Shown here: in pieces, positions 12,353 through 23,670 of the stretch
Numbering within the stretch: the stretch's first letter is position 1
How the letters are laid out: every line of letters begins with the position of its first letter
Assembly: GCA_022457065.1 (NCBI GenBank)
Contig: JAJGBQ010000001.1
Location: forward strand, 4,588,001-4,652,000
Length of the DNA stretch: 64,000 nt
Origin: Curvularia sp. ZM96
Taxonomy: Eukaryota; Ascomycota; Dothideomycetes; Pleosporales; Pleosporaceae
Direction of reading: 5' to 3'
Translations under genes and position numbers: made by a program
The notes under the pieces: generated by a model
Seen by the model: the letters and a program-made list of their open reading frames with translations, nothing else
Told to the model about the DNA's origin: nothing
The model's database searches: none

Positions 12353-12818
12353 TGCTAGGCAAGTTTCTTCTGGATAAAAGAGATTGTGAGGCGAAGGAGA
12401 GGCGTTTGAGTACATGGCCATGCACTCAAACTTGTGAGGATTGTAGAGTCTGTCATGAGTACAATAGACATTTTCAATTCCATAGATTTTTTAAAAGATC
12501 TGACAAGCTCTCCTGTACCTTCAATGTTGTGCCTAGAGTATTGAAGGAATGAAGTTTGCTTGTGCTGTATCAAATGTTTGACAAGTCAATGACCTTCCAT
12601 ATAGTCAAAAATCAAAGGACGCATGCTATAGATCCGACCTCCGTACCAAGCAGCCAAATACAGTAATTTTCATTCCACTTGCTCCAGCCTTTGCATGCTC
12701 GCAAACATCACGCTTGAAAGCTACCTTGTCACCGCATCGCAACCCTAACTGCTCTCAACCCTCATAAAACCGCCAGCACCGAGCCCCTCATTTCTACCCC
12801 GCCAATCCCACAATCCTC
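12353..12818. other. Convergent spacer
   Basis: The 3' flanks of the acyltransferase gene (+) and the nucleotidyltransferase-like gene (-) meet here. Nothing else was seen. Confidence 0.5.
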
Positions 12819-14424
12819 TCAGCCTTCCTGCCCCTTCATTTTCATATCCTCTTTCTCAAACCTCCTCCTCCACATCCCCGTATGGTTCACCACCACCTGC
12901 CTCGCCCAAACAACCCACCACGCCTCTTTGGCCCAGCGCAACAGCACGTCCTCCGTCACACCCGCATGCACTGCATCCGTCCAGTACATGTCTTCTTCCT
13001 TGGGTCGCGGCGAGCAACGCACGTAAGGTGTTCCCGTGCTGGTATCAAAGTTCGTCCAGCGAGCGAGACACGCGAGTTTAGCTGTAATAGACATGCTAGT
13101 GGGTGGGGGACGTTGGAGGCATGGGATTGGGGGTTCACGGGGGAGGGGAGTGAGGTAAATGGAGTTGGTGGTGGAAAGCTGGGTGTTGGTATCTAGGGGT
13201 GAAAGAGGGGGAGATGGCGGTGTTGTCTCGTGCGAGGTCGTAGATTCAGGATTGGTTGTTACAGGTGCTGGGTCAATGAAGATGATGGCGGGCTGCGCGA
13301 TATCACTGTTCCATCCGTCTGTGCCTACCGGGATGGCTTCCATGAGCAGTTCCATGAGCCGCTGTTCTTGTTGCTGCTTAAGGTGTGCAGCGCGTTTGAT
13401 GTAGTATTCCCTTGTGACGTCGGGAAACATGGTGAAGACTTTGTTGCGAACTGCGCTTCTGGTCTGTTTGTACCATGACTGAATGTCTTGGAAGTTATTC
13501 TCACTGTTGCCGTTTTCAGACACTGCACTTGCCGCAGAATCGCTGAGAAGGCGATGATCGGGATAGTTCTCAGGCACCCAAACCTTGATGAAGTGCAACC
13601 AGTGTGGTGAACGGTCTTCAATTCTGTCATTGTACTTCTCCTCTGCAAGGCGTGCGGCAAAATGAGCAGGATGAAAGAGCCACGAGCTGGCGAAATACTG
13701 ATAAACTGATAGTGCAGTTAGCATAATCTACACTCAATATGAGATCCGTGTCAGTGGACTTACTCTCCTCCTTAGTACTGAACCTAGTGTGAATAATCCG
13801 ATGGTCTAGTCCAGCAATCCTCAGTAGATCCTTTGGGTTCTTACTAACCCATAACATACTGCCATGATGATTTGTCTCTTCAATATCTTCGACACGAATA
13901 TGGATGCCTTCGGGGTCAAGAGTAAGGCCTAGCGGCTTGACCATGCTCCCAATGATCTTACTGTTGCTCGCATAATTGAGTTCGAATGTGTACCATTCGA
14001 ATAGCTCAGGTTTGAAGCAGACCTTGACGTCGATCTGAATGAAGTAGTCTCCATCACAAGGCGCGTTGACGGCAAAGTACATGCAGTCATTGGTGAGATA
14101 GCCTCTGCGGCCGTGTATAGTACCCAAAACGTCTTTGATGAGTTGAACAGTATCTTTCCATGGGAAATCATGTATTGTGTAGGCTCTCGGAGAAGTCAAC
14201 GGATTACAGACTAAGAAGTCGATGTCGCCATAGTCACGCTGGAAAAATCAGCAGAGTTACGATGACATCCTGTTGTTCACTCATACCTTCTCCGGCATTT
14301 CAAGTGGAACAACCACATGTGCGAATACCGTCTGAAGTGCTGTAGTAGCTTGGGCCTTGGCTTTGCTGTATACATCTGGGCTGATGCGTGGGCAGTGGAG
14401 ATTTTTGAAAGCACGGCCGCCCAT
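12819..14424 (-). CDS. Nucleotidyltransferase-like protein, function unknown
   Basis: Three exons (14424-14287, 14238-13764, 13705-12819) give 499 residues with continuous frame. The N-terminus MGGRAF followed by YGDIDFLV (about 49-56) fits the Gly-Gly/Ser ... Asp-x-Asp layout of the nucleotidyltransferase fold, and a second acidic position could lie in YFIQIDVKVCF. I know of similar fungal proteins starting M-G-G-K-A-F that are uncharacterised. The middle (E-Y-Y-I-K-R-A-A-H-L-K) is helical, the following 100 residues are Pro/Ser/Thr-rich, and the C-terminus is Trp-rich (KEAWWVVWARQVV). No signal peptide or membrane span is visible. The nucleotidyltransferase assignment is inference from one motif pair; a plain hypothetical protein is the safe reading. 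Confidence 0.75.
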
Positions 14425-15379
14425 CTTGTGAGATTACAGTGGCACAAGAGAGAGAGCAAATATCAATCGTGACTGCTTCATATAGAAACAACGGTGATGT
14501 GTGAGGTTAATAGTCGATGGTGGGTGAGACTAAAAGCCATGTTTGCTTCAGCACTTCATGTAGTGAGACAGCTGTTTAGGTAATCCGGCAGCAGCTTTTG
14601 CAAACAGTGCCTTACCTTCGTGTTACTCATGAGTAAATGAATAGAAATTCGTAAACAAATGAGCCCAAAACTCAGATGTTTTCCGAAGAGACGTTATTTT
14701 GTACGAGCAACAGGTTGGGTTATCGAGATTCCTGCTGTTGATTACCACCATAATGTGGGAGAGATAGTGCCTTCGCTATCATGCTCCCGAATGCAACGCA
14801 TCGAACGCCTTGCACCCTTTTTCTTGATTGATTGATTTCCTTCACCATGAGAGATACTGAAGCCAGGGAAGGTACTGCTCATCTTCCATTTTAACCTCAG
14901 TCAGAGACAACGATGCAGCGACTCAAACCTTCATTTGTCAACATAATGTCTCATACGTGCCCATCAATGAGAGAATTCAAGCTGTAGATTTGCTTTCCAA
15001 GTTCGAAAAATCCCTTCACTGTTGATGTCTTTTGAAGAGAGCATTCAGGAAGTCCGTAAAATGATGGCATTGTCAGCCTTGCCAGCGACAGGTTCAATGC
15101 GATCATTTTCTTAACTTCTAGACGGATGCACATTCTACAGGCTGAAGATATGCCTCAAGATCAGCCTTGCAGCCTATGTACAGCCTTAATGTTCTCAGCC
15201 TTGCGTTACCCTAGCAATCAAAAACTGATTGGCTCAGGCTGCACCTCGTCACTTTCACCAGGCCCTTGTTTGCGGCGCGGTGTATGCTCTAAGCGCCCAC
15301 ACCTAATCCTGCGCCGAGTACATAACACAGCAACAATCGCTTCACACATCACCTTCAGTATCATAATATTCAAGTGAAA
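14425..15379. other. Spacer, promoter sides of two genes
   Basis: Divergent intergenic region between the nucleotidyltransferase-like gene (-) and the ISG12-like gene (+). No recognised gene or repeat. Confidence 0.5.
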
Positions 15380-16048
15380 ATGGCTATCGCACGCCTCCAA
15401 GCTATTCTTGCATGCATAACCTGCGGCACCGAAGAACTCCACGCCTCCTCCTACCCCTCTGAAAAGACAAGCCTACTCGTCGAGCCCGATGTACGCCCAG
15501 AAGCAGAGATTGGTAACGATGTCGTTAAGAATATACTGGATACTTCATACACTGGTCCTGTGCTGCGAATGAAGCTCGACTCTATCGTCGGCGCCTATGG
15601 CTGGCGGGAGAGTCTCGCACAATATGTCTTGGACAAGCTTGCTCAAGCACTCCAGGGAGCCCATGACAAGCTCGGTCCTCGCGTTAACGATGCCTACCAT
15701 CGAGCCTGGGCAGTTGCACAAAGCGTCGAGGGTTTCGTCGTTGAGCACCCTGTCATGTGTACCGTCATTGCACTGGGCGTACTTGCCATCGTTGCGCCGT
15801 GGGTTCTTGAAGCCCTTGGCTTTGCAGACTTAGGTCCCATCGAAGGTATGTTAAATCGAAAATAAATAAAAACCAATTAAAGAGCGAAACAGAGCATCTT
15901 GCGTGAAGGATGAGTTGACTAACATGATTATACAGGGTCCTTCGCAGCATGGTGGCAAGCTAGGTACGCTGGGTACGTGCCCAAAGGCTCTCTCTTCTCC
16001 TTTTTCCAGCGTCTGGGTATGAAATGGCACTGGAAGCTAGTCGCATAA
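15380..16048 (+). CDS. ISG12/IFI6-family small membrane protein
   Basis: Two exons (15380-15845 and 15936-16048, 90-bp intron with a TTGACTAAC branch site) give 192 residues. The C-terminal third has the ISG12 (interferon-induced 6-16/27) layout: a hydrophobic helix M-C-T-V-I-A-L-G-V-L-A-I-V-A-P-W-V-L-E-A-L-G-F, then G-S-F-A-A-W-W-Q-A-R-Y-A-G-Y-V-P-K-G-S-L-F-S-F-F-Q-R-L-G. In animals these proteins sit in mitochondrial or ER membranes and affect apoptosis; fungal copies are known from genome surveys but their function is not established. The N-terminal 110 residues form a soluble helical region (K-L-D-S-I-V-G-A-Y-G-W-R-E-S). The start is the ATG at 15380; the codon two positions upstream is GTG. 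Confidence 0.8.
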
Positions 16049-16125
16049 CGAACAGATAAAGGGCATGCGACACGTTATGTCATGGAAAGCAGTATACGTC
16101 TTGTGATAACAACAGTTACGGGAAT

Positions 16126-17706
16126 TTATCTTAGTCCGTCCATCTCTAAGCTCACGTTGTCTGCTCTTGACCCATATACGCCACCATCTAAGATCCATTG
16201 CTCATTGTCATCGTTGTCGTCTTGAACTCGTCGCCATGTCTGCTTCTTCTCGCTGCTCTTCTCTTTCCCTTTGCTCTCTTCGATCTTGATGGTCGGCCGT
16301 ATCAAGCTACCCAACAGCGGATTCCTGCTGAAAGCCCCACTGCCACTTGAGAGCGTATTCCCGCCAGCTGAGCTCTGCTCAGGCTCAAGAGGTTCCTCAT
16401 CGCTCTCTGGTGTAGCAGGACGTTCCGCAGCAGCCATACGCCGGACAAGTTTCTTTCCAGAGAGGTCGATGCTAGCGACGACCTTGCGCTTCTCATATTC
16501 AGGTCGCGCGTTCCATTCTTGCTCTCGTAGGACCTTTTGCTGGCGCTTGAGCTGCATTGCACGTTCTTGGGGGCTGGCCCACATGCTCAATCCAGCGCTT
16601 GTGGTTTCAAAGTCTGCAGCCTCATCGTGGACTTGAGTTCGCTTGGCATTTTGCGCTTGGAAGGCAAGCAGCTTGTCTCTATGCTGTTTCGCCTTGATAA
16701 GCTTCTCATTCTCCGACTCAACGTCTGAGGCGGGGTTGGAGGATGCTGGTGTAGGGCCACGAGGGGTTGAAAAAGGACGAGGTGCCAGCGATACTTCGGC
16801 CCGCTTCTGACCAGCGTTGTTCACAGCCATCTTCTCCTTTCCACGTTCTTCACGGAGGATGCGGACCATAGATTGGATGTCTTGGGCGCTCAAGAGTGCA
16901 GAGTTGCAGAAAGTGCATGGCCCAATGCCTTCCTTTACGCAAATGATTTTACCGCAGTTCAGGCAGTTTGGTGCTGCTTCAAGGAGCGGATGCCTGGTAG
17001 CCATGCAGTTGCATTTCCTTTTACTATTGTCTTGGGGGGCTAAAGTAGGATTTGTCTGGATTTCTAACGCTCTGATCGCAGATTCAAGGTCATTCAATGC
17101 CGTAGAGGCGCCGTGCATGGGCGTTCCACCAACAACATTGACCTTGGCCTTGGTTTTAGGTTTTGGCTTCGTCTCTCCAATCACCGTACCGGGAAGCTTC
17201 GCGGCTGGGGGAGCAGGTGAGACGCCACGTGATTTTGGTGTCGCCGTGCCTGATGACGCAGTTGATGTTGGCAGCTGTAGGGAATCTGGTTGCTCCGATA
17301 GTCCAAATTTTGCAGCTTTTGATTTGGAGCTTCCAGCCATATAGTCTTCTTCATCTTTCTTGATGTACCCGCCAGAAATATTTCCATAATTGTCAGGTTG
17401 TCGCGGTGGCGGAAGTTTGTTCAGCCCGGTCTGCTTCTTCTTTTTATGCTTTGGCTTGGGAACTTCTGGAATGTCATTCAATGGTTGGCTTTGATTCGAA
17501 GCTGCGGAACCTTTGGGCTTTCTCCGGTTGTTGAAAGAGGTGATGAATTCGAGGGCTTGCGGACTATCTCCAAGTAGATTCTGGAGATGATCTGCCGCTT
17601 CCTTCTGAGAGAGCGAGTCCGTATATGATATCACCTGCTTCAGCGACTCGTCGTCCAGAGGAAGAAGCTTCGATAACTGTGGCAATGCCCAGGATAACAG
17701 ATCCAT
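16126..17706 (-). CDS. TRIP4/Rqt4-like zinc-finger protein (ASC-1)
   Basis: This intronless gene encodes 526 residues from the ATG at 17706. The protein resembles activating signal cointegrator 1 (TRIP4), whose yeast counterpart Rqt4 is part of the ribosome quality-control trigger complex that splits collided ribosomes. The N-terminus MDLLSWALPQLSKLLPLDDE plus the helices up to residue 60 resemble a CUE-like ubiquitin-binding region. The central zf-C2HC5 finger (about residues 230-268) has C-N-C ... C-L-N-C-G-K-I-I-C ... C-T-F-C. The C-terminal half is basic, helical and disordered (K-A-K-Q-H-R-D-K-L-L-A-F-Q). No C-terminal ASCH domain is seen, as in other fungal members. The gene is divergent from the cyclophilin gene with 186 bp between starts. 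Confidence 0.88.
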   Translation of the reverse strand: MDLLSWALPQLSKLLPLDDESLKQVISYTDSLSQKEAADHLQNLLGDSPQALEFITSFNNRRKPKGSAASNQSQPLNDIPEVPKPKHKKKKQTGLNKLPPPRQPDNYGNISGGYIKKDEEDYMAGSSKSKAAKFGLSEQPDSLQLPTSTASSGTATPKSRGVSPAPPAAKLPGTVIGETKPKPKTKAKVNVVGGTPMHGASTALNDLESAIRALEIQTNPTLAPQDNSKRKCNCMATRHPLLEAAPNCLNCGKIICVKEGIGPCTFCNSALLSAQDIQSMVRILREERGKEKMAVNNAGQKRAEVSLAPRPFSTPRGPTPASSNPASDVESENEKLIKAKQHRDKLLAFQAQNAKRTQVHDEAADFETTSAGLSMWASPQERAMQLKRQQKVLREQEWNARPEYEKRKVVASIDLSGKKLVRRMAAAERPATPESDEEPLEPEQSSAGGNTLSSGSGAFSRNPLLGSLIRPTIKIEESKGKEKSSEKKQTWRRVQDDNDDNEQWILDGGVYGSRADNVSLEMDGLR

Positions 17707-17892
17707 AATTGCAGTCGTCAAATTTTGGGGTGGATGTTGTCAGAATGGTTCGCTTGCCGTGATTCATCACTACACACTAGCTAGTGTGGCTGCTGTGGCT
17801 GGTACATGGACCGTGCGCGGATCTGACATTGAATTTCCAGATACTGGGGAAGCTGCCATCATAGTCCTCACTCGCCTCTCCGCACATTCACT
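17707..17892. promoter_or_regulatory. Divergent promoter, Rqt4-like gene / cyclophilin
   Basis: The two start codons are 186 bp apart on opposite strands, so the interval must serve both genes. No TATA element is obvious. Confidence 0.5.
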
Positions 17893-18440
17893 ATGGCTAC
17901 TGACGTCGCACTCGACACCACAATCGTATGGCTATACCCTCCGTTACTTTGGGATCGCTCTAACCTTTTCAGGGCACTATTGTTGTCGAGCTCTACAACG
18001 ACCATGCGCCTAAGACATGCAAGAACTTCTCTACCCTTGCTCAGCGCGGCTACTTCAACGGCCTCATATTCCACCGGATAATACCAAACTTCATGATTCA
18101 AGGAGGCGACCCTACAGGCACTGGCCGAGGTGGTGAATCTATCTATGGCGAAAAGTTTGAAGACGAGATATCGCCCCAACTCAAACATACTGGCGCTGGT
18201 ATTCTCAGCATGGCCAATTCAGGCCCCAACACAAACGGTTCCCAGTTCTTCATTACCCTCGCACCTACCCCATGGCTGGATGGCAAGCATACCATATTTG
18301 GGAGAGTCAAGAGCGGCATGCAGGTTGTGAAGAAGCTTGGTTTGGTAAAGACAGACAAGGAGGATCGCCCAGTTGAGGAAGTAAAGATTGTGAGGGCATA
18401 CCTCCCAGATGACAACTCTCAAGCACTACAACGCTATTAG
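17893..18440 (+). CDS. CYP1: PPIL1-type peptidyl-prolyl isomerase (cyclophilin)
   Basis: Exons 17893-17925 and 17973-18440 (47-bp intron) give 166 residues, the size of PPIL1. It catalyses cis-trans isomerisation of peptidyl-proline bonds; the PPIL1 subgroup sits in the spliceosome, bound to SKIP/Prp45. The sequence has the cyclophilin active-site blocks FHRIIPNFMIQGGDPTGTGRG, MANSGPNTNGSQFFIT and W-L-D-G-K-H-T-I-F-G-R-V, with the catalytic Arg in FHR and the Phe/Gln of F-M-I-Q-G. The N-terminus MATDVALDTTIG is the PPIL1 hallmark and lacks any targeting extension. The assignment to the spliceosomal subgroup rests on length and N-terminus. Confidence 0.94.
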
Positions 18441-18560
18441 TGCGCGACAAGAATATGAAACGATCTCAATGTCTTGCAAGTCCCGTTGCTTGCGACATGA
18501 ATAGTGCTCTGGTGTGAGTCCAGAACCAAGATATTGCAGAATAGACACTCATAAGCTCAG

Positions 18561-19868
18561 CTAGTTCAAGGCGCCGTTCGGGTGAATCAACACCTTTGTA
18601 TACCCCTCGATCCTCTTGTCAAACTTCTCGTACGCCGTTGGTGCATCTTCGATATTGATCTCATGCGATACAACGAAACTCGGCTTCGCTTTTCCCGATA
18701 CAATCATGTCGCGAAGATACCTGTTGTAGGCTTTGACGTTGCATTGTCCAGTTCCGAGGTGGAGACCCTACACAGATGAGCACTGGGAATGGCTTTGGTG
18801 GGTCCACGTACCTTTTCAAAAAGCTTTCCGAATGAGATCAGGATCTGGCCCTTCTTGCTCTGTTCATCTGGCGCTCCTGGATCGGCTGGCACATAAAGTC
18901 CAGGGATGCCTAGTCCACCCGTCGGGCGGGTGACCATGATGAGCTGGTCGAGGACGATGTTGGGCTTCTCTTTGCTACCCGAAGCATCCACTGCCTGGTA
19001 TCCAACGGCGTCAACTGCGCGATCGACCATGCCTCCGTTGAGCTTGATGATCTGTTCAACAGGGTCACTCTTTTTAAAGTCGATGGGTACGCAGCCGATT
19101 TTCTCCGCTGCCTGTAAACGTTCGGGGACTGTGTCCACAACGAACACCTTGCTTGCACCGCGTAGCACACCACTGTATGCTGCCATGAGACCAACGGGGC
19201 CCGCGCCAAACACTGCTACACTCTCGCCAGATTGGAATCCAGAGAGCACTAGGCCATGCCATCCTGTCGGAAAGATATCTGCAAGTAGAATGAAGTCGGC
19301 TTCATGCTCCGTACCCTTGGGCAGCTTCAGCGCGTTGAAATCAGCGAAGGGTACCCGAAGGTATTGCGCTTGGCCGCCTTGATACGGTCCCATGGCCACA
19401 TATCCGTACGCGCCGCCGGCGAAACCGGGATTAACACTGTAGTTGTTAGACACCAATGAATCACCTTTACGCCACGTTTGGACTTACCCAGTACAGAATG
19501 CTGTCTTGCCTTCTTCACAGTTGCGACATCTGCCATCCGCAACATTCTAGAAGTTCGGCGTCAGTTCTCCGTCTACGATCAACTTCTCGCTTACGCACAA
19601 ATGGTAATACTATCCGGTCGCCCTTCTCTAAGAGTGTTACGCCAGAACCGGTCTCGACGACGATCCCCATGTTCTCATGGCCGAACACAAGGCCCGCTTC
19701 CGCTGCGGTACGTCCCTGGTACATGTGCAAGTCGGAACCGCAGATAGCAGCGGTCGTGACCTTAACAATAACGTCGTCTGGATGCTGGATCTTGGGCAAC
19801 TCGACGTCCTTGACCGAGACTTTGAACGGGCCCTCATAGTGTACTGCTTTCATCGTATTGGTCGACAT
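18561..19868 (-). CDS. Zinc alcohol dehydrogenase, glutathione-independent formaldehyde dehydrogenase type
   Basis: Four exons (19868-19599, 19546-19488, 19436-18812, 18767-18561) join to 386 residues. Medium-chain dehydrogenase with NAD(P) as cofactor: the catalytic zinc site is seen as A-I-C-G-S-D-L-H and G-H-E-N-M-G, the structural zinc cysteines as G-R-C-R-N-C-E-E-G-K-T-A-F-C, and the Rossmann motif as V-A-V-F-G-A-G-P-V-G-L-M-A-A. The insertion G-Y-V-A-M-G-P-Y-Q-G-G-Q-A-Q-Y-L-R-V-P and the D-A-V-G-Y-Q-A-V-D-A-S-G segment are shared with glutathione-independent formaldehyde dehydrogenases. Exon 2 is only 59 nt and carries most of the structural zinc loop. The start chosen gives MSTNTMKAVHYEG; an upstream in-frame ATG at 19904 would add 12 residues. 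The natural substrate is unproven. Confidence 0.9.
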
Positions 19869-21044
19869 TTTCGGAATGTCGGTTTGGGTCTCCCGGTTGG
19901 CCAAAATTGTGTTCAGTGTTTAGGTGTGAGGATTATTCGATTGAGGTAAGCAGGTTGCTTAGGGTCTAGGTGTGAAGATTTTCGAAAGCGAAGGTGAAGT
20001 GTAAGAATGATGATTACCTCTGCAATAGAGGTAACGGCCCTCCTCATATATTTGTTTACACTAAATCTGTTCTGGCAGGTAGGCACCGCCCTCTTATGTA
20101 CATAGACTAGGCTATACCTTCCAACAAGGATCTATGTCCAGCAAAGCAAGGACGTTGGTGCGAAACTATGTATTGGCAACTACGAGGGGAACTACGTACA
20201 CCGTGCCGTTGGTGCGAAATAGAACCCCTCTTCTTGGATCTTTTCGCTCAAGTTGGCACCTGGAAGCGTCATAACTGAGGGGCTATGGCGGCAGATGCGC
20301 TCGCGGCGATCGCGGATGAGGGGTAGAGCATTCCGAATCGGAATAGGTGGATGTCATGCTTCGGAACCTAGCATATTGAGGTTGCTTCTAAGGTTGTTTC
20401 TTCTAACACGAAATCGTGTAGCTGGAGTGTGTTCAAGTTGTATCAGTATTGTTTGTACCACGTTACGAGAAATCTGACCACGAGTTTAGTTTTGCTTTGT
20501 GTTTCTTCCTGCCTATACGCTTTGTATTAATACAATTGGTTTATCTGGCTAATATAGCTATATATCACGCCTTTGCCGTTGCAGCGTCGTTACTGCGCAT
20601 TGTAGCCACATTTTCATACAGTGGTACAATAGTAAACCAAATCATATGTGACCTATTCACCGTAGCTGCAATTGAACAATATTAAACCTGATAATGAGCC
20701 AAATTCACTTTGCGTTTTCTTATACTCTTCTCTTAAGACGTATAAGACGAGTACGCTTGCTCTTAGGAGTTATTAATAAGGTAAGCAAAATCTATCCAAA
20801 TGAGAAAGATCAGGGCCTTTCCATAAAAGCTTATTCGAGAAATCTGCTTTTTTTCTTGGCTAGATAGTGCATGCTTTGAGTAACAATAGGTTTAGACCTG
20901 GTAATTCAATTTTGTAATCCGTGATAGCTGTCGAGGTTAGCTAGAAGTAGTGAACGGGATTCATATGAGCTTGTTACAATTTGAAGTATCTCAAATAGTT
21001 GTTTTCGAGAAAGGCCAAGTCTTCCAAGAAACCCTTCTTTCACC
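19869..21044. other. AT-rich spacer between the dehydrogenase and NLR genes
   Basis: No gene was recognised. CGTTGGTGCGAAA occurs twice as a direct repeat (20153-20165 and 20207-20219). From about 20490 to 20960 the sequence becomes AT-rich with many TA steps, as in RIP-altered DNA, but no element ends were found. Confidence 0.45.
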
Positions 21045-23670
21045 TCAGCTGCTTTCTACATCCATCCCTCCTCTTTTCAATTCGCATTCGTTTTGCTTAA
21101 GTAGCTGTATCATTGCGTCATCCTCCTTCTCGAATGCTAGTTGTAGTGCAGTCCTACCCTTGCGATCCTTCGCATTTATGTCTGCCCCCTTATCAAGTAA
21201 TAGCCGCGCTACCTTTACGCGCCTTGCTGTAACTGCAGAATGTAGCGCTGTTCGCCCATCTCTATCCTTTGCGTGCACATCGGCTCCTCTATCTAGAAGT
21301 AGCCGCACTATTGCCTCATTCTTGCGATAAGCTGCTACGTGTAGGGCAGTCTTTTCAAGCCGATTCTTTGCATTTACATCCGCCCCCTCTTCAAGTAATA
21401 GCCGCACTACTGCCTCCCTCGCTGACAACACTGCTTCAGACAGCGCTGTATAACTATGCATAGCCTTTGCGTTCACATCTGCCCCCTCTTTGAGCAACAG
21501 CTGCACTACTGTCTCATTTCCTGTAGAAGCTGCTAACGCCAGCACTGTCTGACCAGCCCTATCCTTTGCGTTCACGTCTGCCCCGTTATCTAATAATAGC
21601 CTTACTATCGTCTCATTTTCTAAAAAAACTGCCTCGTATAGCGCGGTACATGCAAACCTACCTTTTCTGTTCACGTCCGCCCCAGCGTTAAGCAATAGCT
21701 GCAAAATCTCTATATCCTCTCGTTTACAAGCTAGGTATAGAGGGGTTTCTTTTTCAATGTTCCTTACGTTCACTTTGGCTCCGTTGTTAATCAGGATCCG
21801 CACCAAGTCTCGGTTCCTCCTTCTGACAGCTAGGTGTAGCGCTGTATTTCCCTGCCCATCTGTTTTCTGTATGCGCTTCAAGAATCGTGGCTTCCATTTC
21901 TCTGATGCCACTGCTTCCTCTACTAATGGAAGTAGCCCCAAGTAGCACTGCATGTGAAACAGTGGCAGGTTTGCAAGCAAATAGACCCAATTCCGTTCAT
22001 GATATGCAGCCCACCAATTTCTACGGACGATGGACTCGTCATGGAAAAATTGCTTGAGGGTATCGGACAGTGCGACATCTCGGGCTGAGCAACTCTTTGC
22101 ATGTTCAGGCCAATGGAATGCTGCATAGGCTAACAGTGGAGACTCCTGTGAAGCTATCTCATTGTCCAGGGCATTGGCTGAGTGTTGCAAGCCGCTCTGA
22201 ATCATACACCCGATACATGTTCTCAATAGTCCCAGATGCGCCTTCTTTGGCTCAACGCGGAATCCCTCTAAGATCTTGTTCTTGTCTTGGTTTTCTCGCA
22301 AAAGATAGTCTCGTGCTGACTGGTGAATGAAACTAATCTCGTCCTGTTGTACCTGGAGCAAAGGCCCGCAATGTGATATTGCATCAAGTATTGCCTGCTC
22401 TTTAGTAATACGGGGCGAAGAGGAAGATTGGATATACATCGCAGCAACTAGCTCTTCCAGTCGTAGTGGGCGTACAGCCAGTGTTACCCAACACAGGATC
22501 AATCGGCTCATCTCTCTGTGCTCATTTGGAATGCTAAGTAGCATGCGGCCGTAGATTGCGGGTAAACCACTCGGTAACTCTTTGAGTGAGCATAAGATAT
22601 CCGTCCAGGTGTGCTTCTTTAGTAGTTCATTCATCGCGAAGCCTACCCAGAGGAATGTCCCTTTCGCACGTGCGAGGAGCTCTCTCTGCACATGCACAGA
22701 TTTCTGCGCGTCGTCGTTGAAACTTTTGATCTGTGAGAGCTCCTTCACCCGCGCCGATACAAACTGCTCAATGTCGCTGACCACTTTCTCGTCATTATCG
22801 GGATCTAGCTGTACCCTCATACAGTCTTGAAGACCAGGAATATCTCGACTGATGATCGCTAGTTTCAGCAAGCTCTTGTTAGATGGAGCAGGGTCCTTCA
22901 GCAGGCCTACCAGTCTCGATACTAGTGCTCTCCGTGTGTTCTCTTCGCACTCGTCAAATCCGTCAAGCACACAGAACATCGTACCGAAATCAATGTCCGA
23001 GACCATCGTGCTGAAAATGATCCAGAGGGCTTCTAGCGATGAAAGAGTTTGAGGTACTCGTTCAGGTGGATCAAAGTAAGATAGCGCATGTTTAACCAGC
23101 TGCGGGCGCTTCGCGATGACCTGGTACAATAGCCCACGTAACACAACTATAGCTGTGTTGCGTTTCTCATCCTGGGCACTGCAAAAGAAGTATAGCAGTT
23201 CTGAGTTCTCCCTATGCGCTACGTGTCTTTCCAGCTCTTCAGTCAAGAAAATGGACAGCATAGTTTTACCCTTGCCAGGGCCACCAGAAATCCACAGCAG
23301 CCGTGAGTTATTGTGGTTCTCCCCATCATCATCGCCATCGCAAGTAAACCAGGTATGATAGGTTGCATCGTTCTTGATCCATTCGCATGTGCCTGGCACT
23401 CTGGTGCCTTTCGCAGTAATCAGGCTTTCGCGATCGATGCGAGGATCGGTAAGAAAGAGCGCGTTGCGGCAGTCATGGGCCGCTTTTCCCGACGGTTCTA
23501 AAAGCATACTTGTTAGTTCAAGCAGTTATGAAATACTGCTATTGATATGTACCATGCGATGATTGAGGATTAGCAAAGTATACGTTTTGCGCGGAGCCTG
23601 CGAAGACTTGTGAGTAGTTCTGAGCGGAGACTCCGCTGATGTTCTGATGGTGTATCCGATCTCCAGCCAT
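21045..23670 (-). CDS. NACHT-ankyrin NLR (STAND) with N-terminal amyloid-like motif
   Basis: Two exons (23670-23553 and 23497-21045) give 856 residues. Fungal NLRs are intracellular sensors that oligomerise on ligand binding and activate a cell-death effector. Residues 1-39, on their own exon, have no globular domain but hold Q9, I11, V14, S20 and G25 in the spacing of HET-s-related amyloid motifs (HRAM). The NACHT ATPase follows: Walker A G-G-P-G-K-G-K-T (111-118) and Walker B F-C-V-L-D-G-F-D-E-C (214-223), then a winged-helix-like region with I-H-Q-S-A-R-D-Y-L-L (430-439). Eight 33-residue ankyrin repeats fill about 588-851; repeats 3-7 are very alike (T-A-L ... V-R-L-L-L ... G-A-D-V-N-A-K). 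Divergent from the HeLo-like gene, which carries two copies of the same motif. The predicted role is sensor of that effector. Confidence 0.9.
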
